DNA from: Rhizophagus irregularis
Lineage: Eukaryota > Glomeromycota > Glomeromycetes > Glomerales > Glomeraceae
Direction of reading: 5' to 3'
Length of the DNA stretch: 64,000 nucleotides
NCBI RefSeq assembly: GCF_026210795.1
Contig: NC_089453.1
Location: forward strand, 1,986,501 to 2,050,500
Numbering within the stretch: the stretch's first letter is position 1; each line of letters begins with the position of its first letter. A program made the position numbers and the translations under genes. Shown piece by piece: positions 33,125 through 44,465 of the stretch. The notes beneath the pieces were generated by a model. It was not told the DNA's origin, ran no database searches, and was given only the letters and a program-made list of their open reading frames with translations.

Positions 33125-36100
33125 ATGTCACAAACTCAGTTTGTTCTTGGTGTTCCTCCGCCAACGTGGAACGACGGTGAAGAATTTCGAATTCATTGTG
33201 GAATTTCCGGTATAATACAAGTTTTTAAAGTTTATATCTGGAATGTTGATAAGTTCTGAGCTTTTCGGAAGTTATATTTCGTTTCTAATAAGAATATTTC
33301 GTTCTTTTTGTTTTCAGATGGCTTGACTCGTAATATTGAGCCAATTGGTAACCAATTCCTTGCATATGTCCGTCGAAAGTTGAATAATTACTCTTTTTCC
33401 GATGACGAACGTATTCAGGCAGAAGCTGCGACGGAACAAGCTGAAGAAATTATTTTAGAGGATTCTGAAGAAGAAACTTCAGAATTATTAAATAGAGATC
33501 CAAAAGATTGGAAGGTAATTATATGGAAGAATGAATTGATTTAAATTGATAGATCTCAATTAATAATACTCCAATTATTTAATAGGAACAAGATCACTAC
33601 GCAGTATTGGGTCTCTCTAAATATAGGTGGAAAGCTACAGAAGAGCAAATAAAACATGCGCGTATGCTTCTATTTTACTAAACGAATTTTCTTCGTTTTA
33701 AATTTAACTTTGAAATGATTAATTTTTTTTTCAATTTAATTATGAACAATTATAGATCGGAGGAAGGTTTTAAAGCATCATCCGGATAAAAAGGCCTCTA
33801 GTGGGGATACGAATGATGATGCTTTCTTCAAATGCATACAAAAAGGTTTGTAATTATATTTTTATGCTTTGATTTAAATGCAATTACGTCGACTTATTTT
33901 TGTTGAATATTTGTTAATTAAATAGCTCATGAAGTTCTTTCCGATCCCGTCAAACGTCGTCAATTTGATTCAGTGGATGATGCCATTGATGATGAAGTAC
34001 CAAGTTCAAAAGCTAAGGGTGACTTTTTTAAGACATATGGTCCTATATTTGAACGTGAAGCGAGGTGGGCTTTGGATTGTACGAATGGAGTATTATTCTT
34101 GATTGATATATTTTCTTATATTTTATTATTTGTTTCGTTTAGGTTTTCTAATAAAACTCCAGTCCCCATGCTGGGTGATATAAATACATCCAAACCAGAA
34201 GTTGAAGCGTTTTATGATTTTTGGTATTTATATGCATAATCATTTATATGTTCTTTGAAAAATTAAATTAAAATACATTTATTTTACTTATAGGTATAAT
34301 TTTGATTCTTGGCGTTCTTTTGAATATCTTGATAAAGAAGATACTGATAGTACAGACAAGTGTGTTAAAATAATTATTTTCATTTAATTATTTTTTTTCT
34401 TTTTTTTTTTTAATATTCAATCATTATATGTCGATTTTTTTTTTATTATATAAAGCCGTGATGATAAACGATACATTGAAAAGAAAAATAAAGCCGAAAG
34501 AGCAAAACGCAAAAAAGAAGATAATATTAGACGAGGAAAACTTATTGGTAGAATTTCGTTTATTTTTACTTGTATTTATCATTTTCAAGTTTGAATTATT
34601 ATTTAACAATCTTTTATTTTTTTGTGGTTAGATCAGGCGTTGTCATTAGATCCACGTATTCTAAAATTTAAACAAGAGGAGAAAGCAGCAAAAGAGGCAA
34701 AGAAAAGAGAGAAAGAAGATGCTGCAAAACGGGCCGAAGAAGAAACGAGAAAGGTATTGTTGATAAAACATTTTCCCTTACATTATTTTTCTAGCTCTTT
34801 TCATTCAAGATTGGTAGCACAAATGCTTCTATAACGGGTTAGAATGATCTATCCGTTTTATTAGTTTATTCTATCTGATTTTGTATGTTAGTGATCTTTA
34901 ACAGTATATCTCTGCATTGTCGGTTTTTGTTTACAATGTATATACACAAGATGTATTTAATATTGATAAACACTATTTGAGAGTATATCGCAATGCAAAG
35001 TTCTAAATTTAGAAAAAGAATTCATGATGGAATAGAAGATTAATTATCCAACATAATTATATTTTCGTTTCTAAAGGCTGCAGAGGAAGAGAAACAAAGG
35101 AAAGAGATGGCTGAAGCTGAAGCAAAACAAAAGGTTTTTAATCCTGATTTTATCATCGTTATTTAAAGATATATCTTAAGTATACGTATTAACACATTAA
35201 CTGTATAGCAAGCCGAGGAAAAGAAGGAAAAGACAGCGAAGAAGAAAGTTATTCGTAATGAAAAGAAAAATATCAAGACACATGTTAAGGTTCGTTTGAT
35301 TTTTTATTATGTTTATTGAAATTTTTGTTTAAAAAAAGAAAAACTTTCCCTCAATATATTTATAATAAATACGTAATTTTATAATAATAAGAATTATAAT
35401 TATTTTTACCCGGAAAATGAAACACCACCAGTGGAAGTTATTGATATTCAATTATCAGAATTGGATACATTATTTGAAAATCTTTCTTTGGAGGAATTGC
35501 AAAACGTAAGAAAGCAATTAGATTCTTCTCAAGATCGTCATACTGCCAAGAAGGTTTTAGTTGAAGAAGCTAAAAGACTTGTTAGTGCTGGAACTTTATC
35601 AGCTGATTCAATTAAACATTTCAGTCCAGGTATATATATATTTATTTAGATAAATGTGACAAAGTTGCTAATTTATTTAAAAAAAATACTGAAATTATAT
35701 TAATCCAATTAGATATCAATGAAGTGAACGTTAAAGAGACTACTCCAGTTGAAGAACCTGTCATTAAAACGACGGAAGAACCTAAAGAGCGATCATGGAG
35801 CGTAGAAGAAATATCACTGTTGATTAAAGCCGCAAATAAGTATCCTGGCGGTACAGTGAATAGGTAAGATAAAATTTATTTATCGACCATATATAGAATC
35901 TTTATTAACTTAAACTATTTAAGGTGGGAAACAATAAGTGAATACGTCGCATATCACGCAAATTTACCACTAAGAACTAATGATGAATTGATTAAAAAAT
36001 CCAAAGAAGTCCAAAAAGGTATAGAAGATTTTATATAACTTGATGTTTTATATGATAATATAATAAGCAATGAATAACGAATTATTTGACAGGCGCAACT

Positions 36101-36818
36101 GCACTAGAAGAAGATGTGCGTAAACTACAGCATCAAAAGAAACATGCCGACACGCGAATTACAGAGCATCCTTCAATGCGTGAAGCAACTATTAATTATG
36201 ATGAGCCAGTAGTAGCACCTGCTGAATCGCAGAATAAATCACAACCTACATCAAAAGCGAACAAAAATAAAGCAAAGAAATCCACCAAGGCACAACAGTT
36301 AACTGCTCCAACCTCAGGAAATACCGAGGAAAAAGAAACTTCTCCAAATGCGACAGAGACTATAACGACATCAAAGGAGACCACCGAAAAAACTATTTCA
36401 TCTAATGGAACAACCACCACAGCCGTAGCATCGTCTACATCATCATCTACATCTACGTCTATGTCTACATCCACATCTACATCCTCATCTACATCTGCAG
36501 CAGCGACACCGTCACAATCAGCTACTAACTGGACGGCAGCTCAACAAGCTCAGTTGGAACGGGCTTTACAAACTTATCCACGAGAATGGAAAGGCGATGG
36601 TGATAGATGGGACAAAATTGCTGCAGCAGTCGACGATAAAACAAAAAAGGAATGCAAACTTAGATTTAAGGTAAGAGAAATAAGTTAATGACAAATTTAT
36701 TTTGTTAAATTTAATTCTTTTATTAATTTTTATTTTTATCTTTTTTTTAACCTTCCTGAAGTATTTATCTGAGCAAGTCAAGGCTAAAAAAGCAGCAATG
36801 GCAACGGATAAAAAATAA
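33125..36818 (+). CDS. DNAJC2/zuotin-type ribosome-associated J-domain protein, 16 exons
   Basis: Sixteen exons (first 33125-33209, last 36762-36818) join in frame to 734 residues. Exons 2-15 are 33318-33514, 33586-33661, 33756-33845, 33926-34064, 34143-34223, 34294-34359, 34456-34547, 34632-34753, 35077-35133, 35209-35289, 35392-35629, 35713-35863, 35924-36018 and 36093-36670. The J-domain starts at about residue 95 ([20 protein letters not shown]) with the HPD motif near 128-130. A zuotin-homology region follows ([24 protein letters not shown]), then a charged helical stretch (RAKRKKED, many KKEK words). SANT/Myb-like domains lie at about 468-520 ([21 protein letters not shown]) and 669-722 ([18 protein letters not shown]). 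The family acts with an Hsp70 of the ribosome-associated complex at the tunnel exit to fold nascent chains; SANT-bearing members also bind chromatin. The linker before the second SANT domain is a Ser/Thr run from a TCTACA-rich microsatellite. Confidence 0.92.
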
Positions 36819-37129
36819 TTTATGAAATAACTATTTTATCCGGAATTTATTAAAACAAAGAAAAGATCAAATTAATAACTCGGATAATTTTTTTTACTAT
36901 TAGTAATTTGGTTAATCAAATTTAACTTTGAGCGTTATAGATTTATTGGAATAAAAAAAAATCGTGCACAAAAACTATAAAATGTATAGAATAGGTACAA
37001 TTTTGGTTTTTTGGAGGGTAACAATCATCTTTTGACTTGTTCAAAAATAAAATGTTCAGAAAGTTAAATAATAAATATAATTATTTATTTTTATTTACTA
37101 TTTATAACAGTATATTAAGTATGTTACAT
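36819..37129. other. Convergent 3' intergenic spacer
   Basis: 311 bp between the ends of two convergent genes. AT-rich, with AATAAA-like words on both strands, suitable for overlapping polyadenylation regions. Nothing else was seen. Confidence 0.4.
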
Positions 37130-38227
37130 TTACCACTTGACTGGTAAATTAGCTCTATTTGCAAGTGCTAATTTATGTAATTGCTCCTTTTTCTTTAAAG
37201 CAGCTGAATCCCCATTGATTACAGCTAAAATTTCGTTAGCTAATCTAATACTAAAATTTTTACCGGATCTTTTGTCAGAAGCATCCAAAATCCATCTAAT
37301 ACCTTTATGGCGCCTTTGGCGTTCATTTAAAGCTTTAGGAATTAAAGTTACTTTTGAACCTTTTTTATAGCTCATATGACTAACCAGTGGAGAAGCTTTT
37401 TCAATAGCAGCCTTAGTAATTAAATAAGGATCATTATGTGTTTGTCTACGTATTTCTACCATCGCATCAGCTAAAAAACGTCTTGCAGTAGCTTTTTTAC
37501 CATGGCGCATTATAATATTTACTGCTTGTGAAATTACAGGATCTTCCCTTATGAATCGAGGATCATTTTTATCTATAGTCAATTTTGTTGTAGCATCTGC
37601 TTCAGTTGAATGTACAATTGCTGTTTCAAGTGTGGGATCGAATGTGGGATCTTTATTTGTAGCAAATATTAATGATGCATCTTCTTTACTAGAAGATATA
37701 TTCGTTGTATCAAGTATAGATTCAGGTGTTTCAGGTGTAGAAGTTGAAGGTAATTTTGAAGTTGTGGAATCAAAAAGAGATGGATCATTTGATGATAAAG
37801 AAGGCGATGAAGAATTTGTTATTGATTGAGAATTTTCACCAGAGGTTGAAACTGTTCTTGATCTTGATAAAGATTCTTTTAAAATTGAAAATAATTCTTT
37901 ACTACTTAAATTAATATCATTTTCTTTATAATTTAAATCATTAGATAAAATCTTATCAAAAAGGTCAACTTTTTCATTCTCCTTATCTTTTATATTATTA
38001 TCTTCGTTATTTTTATTATTATTATTATTGTCGTTTATACTACTACTACTAATACTATTGTTGTTATTATTATTAATATTATCTTCGTTATGATTTTTAA
38101 TCGAAGATTGAAAGGAACGATAATATGATGAAATTAATGATGAATTTCTTGATCTGGTTATTAAAGTTGTTAGTGGACGTTTATTTATCGTAATAATATT
38201 AGCGGAGAAGTATCTTATAGAACTCAT
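37130..38227 (-). CDS. Mitochondrial small-subunit ribosomal protein uS7m
   Basis: Single-exon gene, 365 codons. Residues 1-45 are basic and Ser-rich without acids (SSIRYFSANIITINKRPLT), as expected of a mitochondrial presequence. An Asn/Ser low-complexity segment and an acidic Ser/Thr-rich linker follow. The S7 domain fills about residues 220-365 (DPVISQAVNIIMRHGKKATA, AIEKASPLVS, RHKGIRWILDASDKR, LANEILA). S7 binds the 3' major domain of small-subunit rRNA in the mitoribosome and starts assembly of the head. The long linker between presequence and S7 domain is far longer than in bacterial S7 (about 155 residues). Confidence 0.93.
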   Translation of the reverse strand: MSSIRYFSANIITINKRPLTTLITRSRNSSLISSYYRSFQSSIKNHNEDNINNNNNNSISSSSINDNNNNNKNNEDNNIKDKENEKVDLFDKILSNDLNYKENDINLSSKELFSILKESLSRSRTVSTSGENSQSITNSSSPSLSSNDPSLFDSTTSKLPSTSTPETPESILDTTNISSSKEDASLIFATNKDPTFDPTLETAIVHSTEADATTKLTIDKNDPRFIREDPVISQAVNIIMRHGKKATARRFLADAMVEIRRQTHNDPYLITKAAIEKASPLVSHMSYKKGSKVTLIPKALNERQRRHKGIRWILDASDKRSGKNFSIRLANEILAVINGDSAALKKKEQLHKLALANRANLPVKW

Positions 38228-38402
38228 TCTATTCTAAAAGTTATTTATTTATTATTTTTTTGCAAATCCCCTTTTATATAGACACGATTTTGGATCTGGT
38301 TTATCTTTTTTTTTGCAAGATCTTGTGTAACAGAAATTACAAGCCACCTAAAAATATATAAACATCATAAAACTCATGCGGATATGAATTAATTTCAATA
38401 TA
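38228..38402. promoter_or_regulatory. Bidirectional promoter of two mitoribosomal protein genes
   Basis: Only 175 bp separate the start codons of uS7m (-) and mL58 (+). Both products go to the mitochondrial ribosome, so this short region probably coordinates them. I can name no specific factor site. Confidence 0.6.
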
Positions 38403-38879
38403 ATGTCATTTTTGATTAAAAAAATTCCTTCCGCATTATCATTAAATCGAATATTATTTACTCGTACTTATACAGCCAAAAAACCCATAAATACTAGTAA
38501 ATCATCAGCACCAATTTACGAAAAAAAAGAATTAGAAGATGGTAGTATATTCATATCAAGAGTACCATTAAAACCTCAAAATCAATCATTTGAAGAATTA
38601 CCACCACCATTAAAACCGATTAAAAAAAAATCATATCATTTAACTCAAGAACAAATAAATGAGATAAAACAATTACGTGAAAAAGATCCTATTAAATGGA
38701 CTAGAAAAAAATTAGCGGAAAAATTTGAATGTAGTCAATTTTATATAGGTATCATCGCTCCCGTATCTGAAGAAAGAAGAAATGAATTAGAAGAAGAATA
38801 CAATCAAAAAATTGAAGAAATGGGATGGAAAAAGAGATTTATTAGAAATGAGAGATCTAGAAGACGGGATTTATGGTAA
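38403..38879 (+). CDS. Mitochondrial large-subunit ribosomal protein mL58 (MRP-L20 family)
   Basis: Single-exon gene of 158 codons. The N-terminus (IKKIPSALSLNRILFTRTYTAKK) is a typical basic presequence. The conserved core TQEQINEIKQLREKDPIKWT followed by RKKLAEKFECSQFYIGII matches the fungal MRP-L20/mL58 family, a fungus-type protein of the mitochondrial large ribosomal subunit with a helix-turn-helix-like core. The C-terminus is basic (RNERSRRRDLW). It is divergent from uS7m. Confidence 0.85.
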   Translation: MSFLIKKIPSALSLNRILFTRTYTAKKPINTSKSSAPIYEKKELEDGSIFISRVPLKPQNQSFEELPPPLKPIKKKSYHLTQEQINEIKQLREKDPIKWTRKKLAEKFECSQFYIGIIAPVSEERRNELEEEYNQKIEEMGWKKRFIRNERSRRRDLW

Positions 38880-39114
38880 AATGGTGAAAATATTATTGAT
38901 AATAAAAGGGACATTTATAATTTTCTGTTGATGTCACGTTTATAATTTTTTCTGTTGATGTCACGTTTATAATTTGTTCTGTTATCACTTTTATGTTTTT
39001 TATTATTATATTAAATAAATATCATAATTTAAATAAACAGATACATAATAATTAGGCATAATTTTGAATAATTTAAATAACTTGGATAAACAAACAAATA
39101 AACTATTTAATAAA

Positions 39115-41282
39115 TCATATCATTTCATCAATTTCTTCTCTAGTTAAATTAGAAATTTTTAATTTACTCCTATAATCATCCCAATTTAAATAAGCTCCAA
39201 TTATTCTTCTATGACCAGTAAATCCAGCTCTACCATGTAATACTCTCCAATTATTAAAAATTAATGCTCTACCAGGTTCTAATTTTACCCAATACTCATT
39301 TTCTTTATCAATTAAAATATTATTCCATTTTCTTAATGCATCATAAAATGCTTCAACTTCATTCGATGATAAATGACTTAACGTTGATCTGTCATCATTA
39401 TTATACCGAATTTGATAAATTTCATTTGTTAAAGGATTATAATTTAATATAGGATAAGCATTCGGTGTCGGTTCAATTAATGTATTAGGATCACCTGCTG
39501 AATGTGCAGGAATACGAATTGTGGATAATATTTTATGTGCTTCAGGAAATGTCATTTTTAATCTACGAGCCGCCCAAAATCCGTCAACTAATAATGACGA
39601 TCCTCCCGTACCATTGAACTCAATTAAATGAAACATTTGTAACCTATTTCAAAGAGTTGAGAAAATTTAAAATAATGTTATTTTTTTAAATTTTAAATTT
39701 AAATTTACTAAAAAAGAAAATTTTAACATACCCAGATGGATCAGTGAAATAGGTATTATCGGTATGAGCTTTCAATGCTAATGATGTATATGCAGTATCT
39801 CCATGTTCTAAATTTGATGTAAAGTCCCAAAATCTACCTAATTAAATAAGACAAAACTTAATATTTTTTAGAAAAGAGGAAATTAATATATCTCACTTGA
39901 AATAATTTTACCATAATGAGTTTCTCTTATGAAACAAATTCTTTTAGCTAATTCTTCTGTCTCTTCAACTTTAGGTGGCACTCCATCAACAAAACAAAAT
40001 CCAAATTGATCCTAATAAGGAAAAAAAAGAAATTTACATTGGATAAATAAATAAATAAAGTAAGGTGATGCAGCTAAATGGATAAATAGAATAGTACTTA
40101 CAATGTTCAATAACCAATTTGATAACCCTTCTTCAGATTTCATTACCTACGAATAAAATAGAAACACATAAATAAATTAATTATTTTGGCTATAATTTTA
40201 AAATAGTTTGTTCCCATGTATGACTTACTGACTTACATCTTCGTACTTAACAGTCGGCGGATACTCTTTAATCCTCGCATCCCATAATATTTTCCTATTA
40301 AATAATAGGAAATAAAACAAATAAATAAATAAATTTATTTGTTAAAAAATTTTTTTTTTACACGTAAAAAAAAAATGACAATTACTTTTGTAAGAATGGT
40401 TGAAAATCAACAAATTGTGGATCATAAGAATGCCTTCTCAACCAAGTCCACCTAAAAAAACTAGTATGTCCATCACTCCCTAATCAAAAAATTTAATTCA
40501 GATTCGAAGAATAAATACTAAACTAAGTACAAATAAATGATAAAATATACATTTAATTTTTATTCCATTTGATTCTGGTAACGCAGATTCTGATTCAAGA
40601 TCTTCCGGTATCTTAAATGTATCAACAAGTCTTTGTTTGGTTACTTTATGAAAACATTCATCACATTTACAGTGATCTCTTAACCAAATATTATGACTAT
40701 AAATAAAAATAAAAAAAAAGTGTTAAAATAGAAAAATTTAAAATAGAAAGATTTTAAAATAAAAATTTTTAATTAATCACAGGAAAAAAAAAATTTTGCG
40801 CTGTTTCAGCGATCATCATGTTATTAATAAAGTTTTTTTTAAAAAAAAAAAAAATTTACAATTTACTTGTCTGACCATCTGGCCAATCTATGAATACTTT
40901 TGTAAGTGTCGTCGATACCGCTATAGGATTGGATTGCGGAATCGTCATTTCAAAGTCTGGTGACTTTAGTATATATATAAATCACAAATAAAACAATTAT
41001 AATTATTATTAAAATCAAAAATAATCCATCAATTCATTTTTTATTGAAGATTCATTTAAATACCTCCGTTAAATTTCTTTTACAAATATTATTAATCAAT
41101 AATTCACGTTTTTCAATAATATTCGTTCGAATTCTTGAAAGTACTCCATTATTATTTCGACTTAAATAACTAATACTACGAAATGAATTATTCTTTATTA
41201 TTAAATTTTTACTTAATAAATTATTACTAGAATTAAAGCTAATTTTGATATTAGCATATACTCGAGGAATTGAACGAAACAT
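39115..41282 (-). CDS. Trimethyllysine / gamma-butyrobetaine dioxygenase family, mitochondrial, nine exons
   Basis: Exons 41282-41064, 40963-40860, 40696-40551, 40479-40386, 40294-40237, 40146-40102, 40011-39912, 39837-39732 and 39643-39115 join in frame to 466 residues. The N-terminus is a basic, Ser/Asn-rich presequence. A DUF971-like domain carries the zinc cysteines C117, C119 and C122 (WLRDHCKCDECFHK). The TauD-type 2-oxoglutarate/Fe(II) domain has H280 and D282 (HTDNTYF) and distal H427 (NWRVLHGRAGFTG), with R429 nearby for 2-oxoglutarate. The family catalyses the first (trimethyllysine hydroxylation) or last (gamma-butyrobetaine hydroxylation) step of carnitine synthesis. The presequence favours trimethyllysine dioxygenase, but the two are hard to separate by eye. 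All metal ligands are present, so it should be active. Confidence 0.88.
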
Positions 41283-41297
41283 AACTATTCAGAACAA

Positions 41298-41322
41298 TTT
41301 TTTTTTTTTTTTTTTTTTTTTT
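41298..41322. promoter_or_regulatory. Poly(dA:dT) tract of 25, promoter of the dioxygenase gene
   Basis: Twenty-five consecutive T on the plus strand (A on the coding strand) lie 15-40 bp upstream of the dioxygenase ATG. Such tracts exclude nucleosomes in fungal promoters. The position could also be within the 5' UTR. Confidence 0.5.
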
Positions 41323-41342
41323 GAGTCATGTATAAGTTACAC

Positions 41343-41503
41343 GTTGTGGGCGCGGTTTGTGTCGATCTTCGCCATATAAAGAAAAGTGACATTTAAGTGT
41401 CACCTGATCACGTGCAGCCACGAGTTGGACGTTTTTTTTTAAGTGTCAAAATTTTATTTGTCACCCCCGTGATACAAAAACCACGCCCACAAAACCGGGG
41501 TGC
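41343..41503. mobile_element. Small TIR element with 9-bp target duplication
   Basis: AAGTTACAC lies at 41334-41342 and 41504-41512. Inside, GTTGTGGGCGCGGTTTGTGT on the left opposes ACAAAAACCACGCCCACAAAAC on the right as an imperfect inverted repeat. The right end carries eight extra bases, so its boundary is less sure. No ORF. Confidence 0.5.
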
Positions 41504-41569
41504 AAGTTACACAAATTATTAAAAATTGGTCTCCGAAAACGACACGTGATTTATAAAATAGCACATTAC

Positions 41570-42943
41570 CTAGGGATGTGGCCGTGTGGGGGGTCCAACT
41601 GGTTGGTTACACAATATAATATACAATAAGTCTAATACAGTCGCCACTGGTTATAACGAACCTGTTTGTACCGAAAACTTGTTGTATTGAACCAAGTTTC
41701 ACAGAACTGATTTTTTTATAATTAATTGCACTGGATATAACAGATATAAACGAAATCACATAATAAATTACTATATACCGCATCCGAACTTATTTTAGTC
41801 AGCCCAAGTATATCAGTTACATATTTAATAGTATACCGAACTATCACGTGACTTTAATTAGTAATATAAAAGAATGGACTACCGGAAAAATTATTTCTGC
41901 TAGTATCAGATAAAATTTTCATTTGAATAGCTGGTAAATACTTAAAAAATTGATGAACACATAAATTTTAAATAAAACATAGTGTTATCTGTTATAGTAA
42001 GTCATGTAATCATCCGAACTTTAAATATTACAGTATATGCTGCTATAATTTAATTGGATAAAATTCATATACCGAACAGTTCGGTATATAATATGAATAT
42101 CATATATCAAATTCACCATATACTGAACCAAAACGCTTGGAACGGCAGGTTCATTATATCCAGTGGCGACTGTAAATCAAAAACTGTCCTCCATATAAAT
42201 TCATATACGTTATTAGTAAATTACGATGATCGGTGAACAAAATACCCCTGCAATTAAAAAAATCAGCCACCCAATTATGTCATCCTTGAAACATGATCAT
42301 CTTTACATCTGTTTTGTCGCGTCCAAGTACTTTAAATAATGTTTGGACTTTCTCTGAGAAGAAAAAAACAACATCGGCGGTTTTATTTTAGTATTTATGA
42401 TGAATAAATCAATATTTAGAAGTCTAAAACAAGTAAACCAAGTTTATTTTTTACAAGAAAACGTTATTTATATAGACTTTTAATTTATAATAACTTTTAA
42501 ACCTTTTTTTTAAAAAAAAAACTGAAAAAAATATTGTCTATAGTAAATGTCTACAATAAATAGTTGTATGCAGTTTTCACTAATAAAAGAGAATGTATTT
42601 AATAAAATTTTAATATAAAAGTGATATTTTTCATTGTTTTTTAAAAAAATTTTTTTAATACATATTTCGAAATAATAGTTTTTCTAATAAGCTATATTAA
42701 AACTTTGACCTGAGAAACCCAATAACGCTCTAATAGCCATGAAAATTTGCAAATATATGACTCTTACCAACACTAATCTACTCTCGAACATCGGCTTTTA
42801 GAAACGTTGTGTGTCAAAAGTTTTAGGCTTGGAATGTTGTCTTGGATATATTAAAATAATAAAATTCAGGGGTGACGGTAGTGACAGTTTGGTAATACGA
42901 AATTATATTGTGTAACCAACCAGTTGGACCCCCACACCCCTAG
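41570..42943. mobile_element. Non-autonomous hAT-like element, 1.37 kb, hosting a nested MITE
   Basis: The left end CTAGGGATGTGG, then GGGGTCCAACTGGTTGG, is mirrored by the right end, which reads inward CTAGGGGTGTGGGGGTCC and then AACTGGTTGGTTACACAA. The repeats extend about 45 bp with a 5-base gap in one. ACATTAC flanks both sides (41563-41569 and 42944-42950), a 7-bp duplication or an 8-bp one with a mismatch. TAGGG ends point to hAT, tentatively. No transposase is encoded. Confidence 0.75.
41638..42172. mobile_element. Pogo/Tigger-like MITE, 535 bp, nested
   Basis: The left end CAGTCGCCACTGGTTATAAC, followed by GAACCTG, and the inverted right end agree at 25 of 27 positions. TA flanks both sides (41636-41637, 42173-42174). 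It lies inside the 41570-42943 element, so it inserted later. No transposase ORF. Confidence 0.88.
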
Positions 42944-42963
42944 ACATTACGCTAAAAATGAAC

Positions 42964-43204
42964 AACTTCCCCAGTATCACCGTAGAAAAATGTCACATTT
43001 GGCCCGCATTACGGCGTTATGCACTAACACGTGAAAATAAACAGTGACGAATAAGAGGTGATGAATAAGGTTTTGCCTACTCGAAAAAAACTAAGTCCCT
43101 CAGATACTTATAGAAAATGGAAACGCAGTGGGGTGTGACGGTTGTGATGAATAAAAAACGATCACGTGAATGTGACATTTTTCTACGGTGATACTGGGGA
43201 AATT
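42964..43204. mobile_element. MITE with 9-bp target duplication and near-perfect 36-bp inverted repeats
   Basis: AAAATGAAC occurs at 42955-42963 and 43205-43213. The ends are inverted repeats with one mismatch, containing TTCCCCAGTATCACCGTAG then AAAAATGTCACATT. A 9-bp duplication with long TIRs suits a Mutator-like (MULE) MITE. It begins 20 bp from the end of the hAT-like element. No ORF. Confidence 0.85.
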
Positions 43205-43213
43205 AAAATGAAC

Positions 43214-43769
43214 GTACTGCGGTATATCTTTCGGCAAGAATTTTTCCGATATCGCACTGCGCATTCCAGGTGCTCGATTCACATGGCCCGTTCATGCTAA
43301 TGGTGAGCAAAAGTTTGTATAAACGGTATGATATAGTTTTCTTTCATAAGATATGCAGTGCATAAATAGCTTTTAGAATACCATGACTTCATGGTATAAT
43401 ATTCTTTGTCAAAATATTCTCACTATTATTACCCTCTCTCTGTTTAAGATGCGAGTAGTTGGTTAAATTAGAAAAAAAAAATGATTTACAAATAAAATTT
43501 CCGAGCTGAAAAAAGAAATAAAACTTAGGGACACCAATTTTCAAATTATGTTGTTATCGCAAATTTCCCTAATCACGTAAAAATACAAAAATTGAAAATT
43601 GCCATTATTAAACCTCAACAGAAACTTAGTGACAGGTGAGACGTCAGTGGTATTCTTAATGCTGATTCTTGAGTTTCTGATGCATTAACCAAGAACGAAC
43701 CGTAGTGTTAGTTTTGAATATCCACGTCTCAGAGTTTCAAAGCTACCTACCGTTCGTAGAAAAATTTGT
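43214..43769. other. Intergenic, no gene seen
   Basis: AT-rich. 43378-43397 is a small perfect hairpin (ATACCATGA and TCATGGTAT). Nothing else can be supported. Confidence 0.4.
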
Positions 43770-44140
43770 ATTTTTTTATCAAAGCTGGTATGATGAGTAA
43801 TATATTTTTGAGCGATTGAAGCCATTCTTTCGAAATTAAGAATTAATAAACCATTTATATACTGTACACTTTTTTAAGTAACAAAAAAAAAATAAATTTT
43901 TTCTTAGTAAAGAAGGATAAAATGATTTAAAATTAATCATCTTGAGGCTGAAGTTGCGAATTCGCAATGAAATAAAGAGAAATAAAGAGAGTAGATTTCC
44001 CTGAATTTACAAGCCCAATAAATTAACATTATTGCTTAAAACACTAGATAAATAATTTTTGAAAGAGAACGTAACGATAAGCCATCGAACAACTGTAAAG
44101 GTTTCCTTGTTTTATATACTTATTTATTGACATTAATTTT
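43770..44140 (-). pseudogene. Decayed third copy of the VLIG-type GTPase gene (G-domain fragment)
   Basis: 43770-43855 matches the start of exon 7 of the two intact genes (AGTAATATATTTTTGAG and CAAGAATTAA-like words), and 43940-44140 matches exon 6, which holds the P-loop. An intron-like gap between them corresponds to intron 6. Retention of the intron shows a genomic duplicate, not a retrocopy. Indels and stops rule out function. Confidence 0.8.
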
Positions 44141-44465
44141 TATTAAAAAAATTCGTTAATTTAAAATATTTATAATTGGTCTAACACCGGTTTATGGCAA
44201 AGAATAAATAAAAGGTTTCATATATCATTTACTAAAAAGAACATTAGTTTTTGATTTACTCTTAAATGATTTTTAGGAAGATGAAAATTACGACCCCTTT
44301 ACCAAAATCCATTACCACAATTCTTATATACTAGTATGTAGTAATTCTTTGCTCACATGATTTTGATTTTACATTGTAAGTAAAAACAAACAAACAAATA
44401 AATAAATAAAATAAAATAAAATAAAATAAAAATTATTGTAAGTTAACAAAACAAATTCTCCCAAC
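44141..44465. other. 3' spacer with AAAC/AAAT/AAAAT microsatellite
   Basis: 44385-44433 is a compound simple repeat (CAAA, then ATAA, then ATAAA units) just beyond the end of the minus-strand GTPase gene. No gene. Confidence 0.6.

Noticed and set aside
36196-36474. Minus-strand Val/Asp-rich ORF
   Set aside because: Shadow of the Ser/Thr-rich exon 15 of the DNAJC2-type gene.
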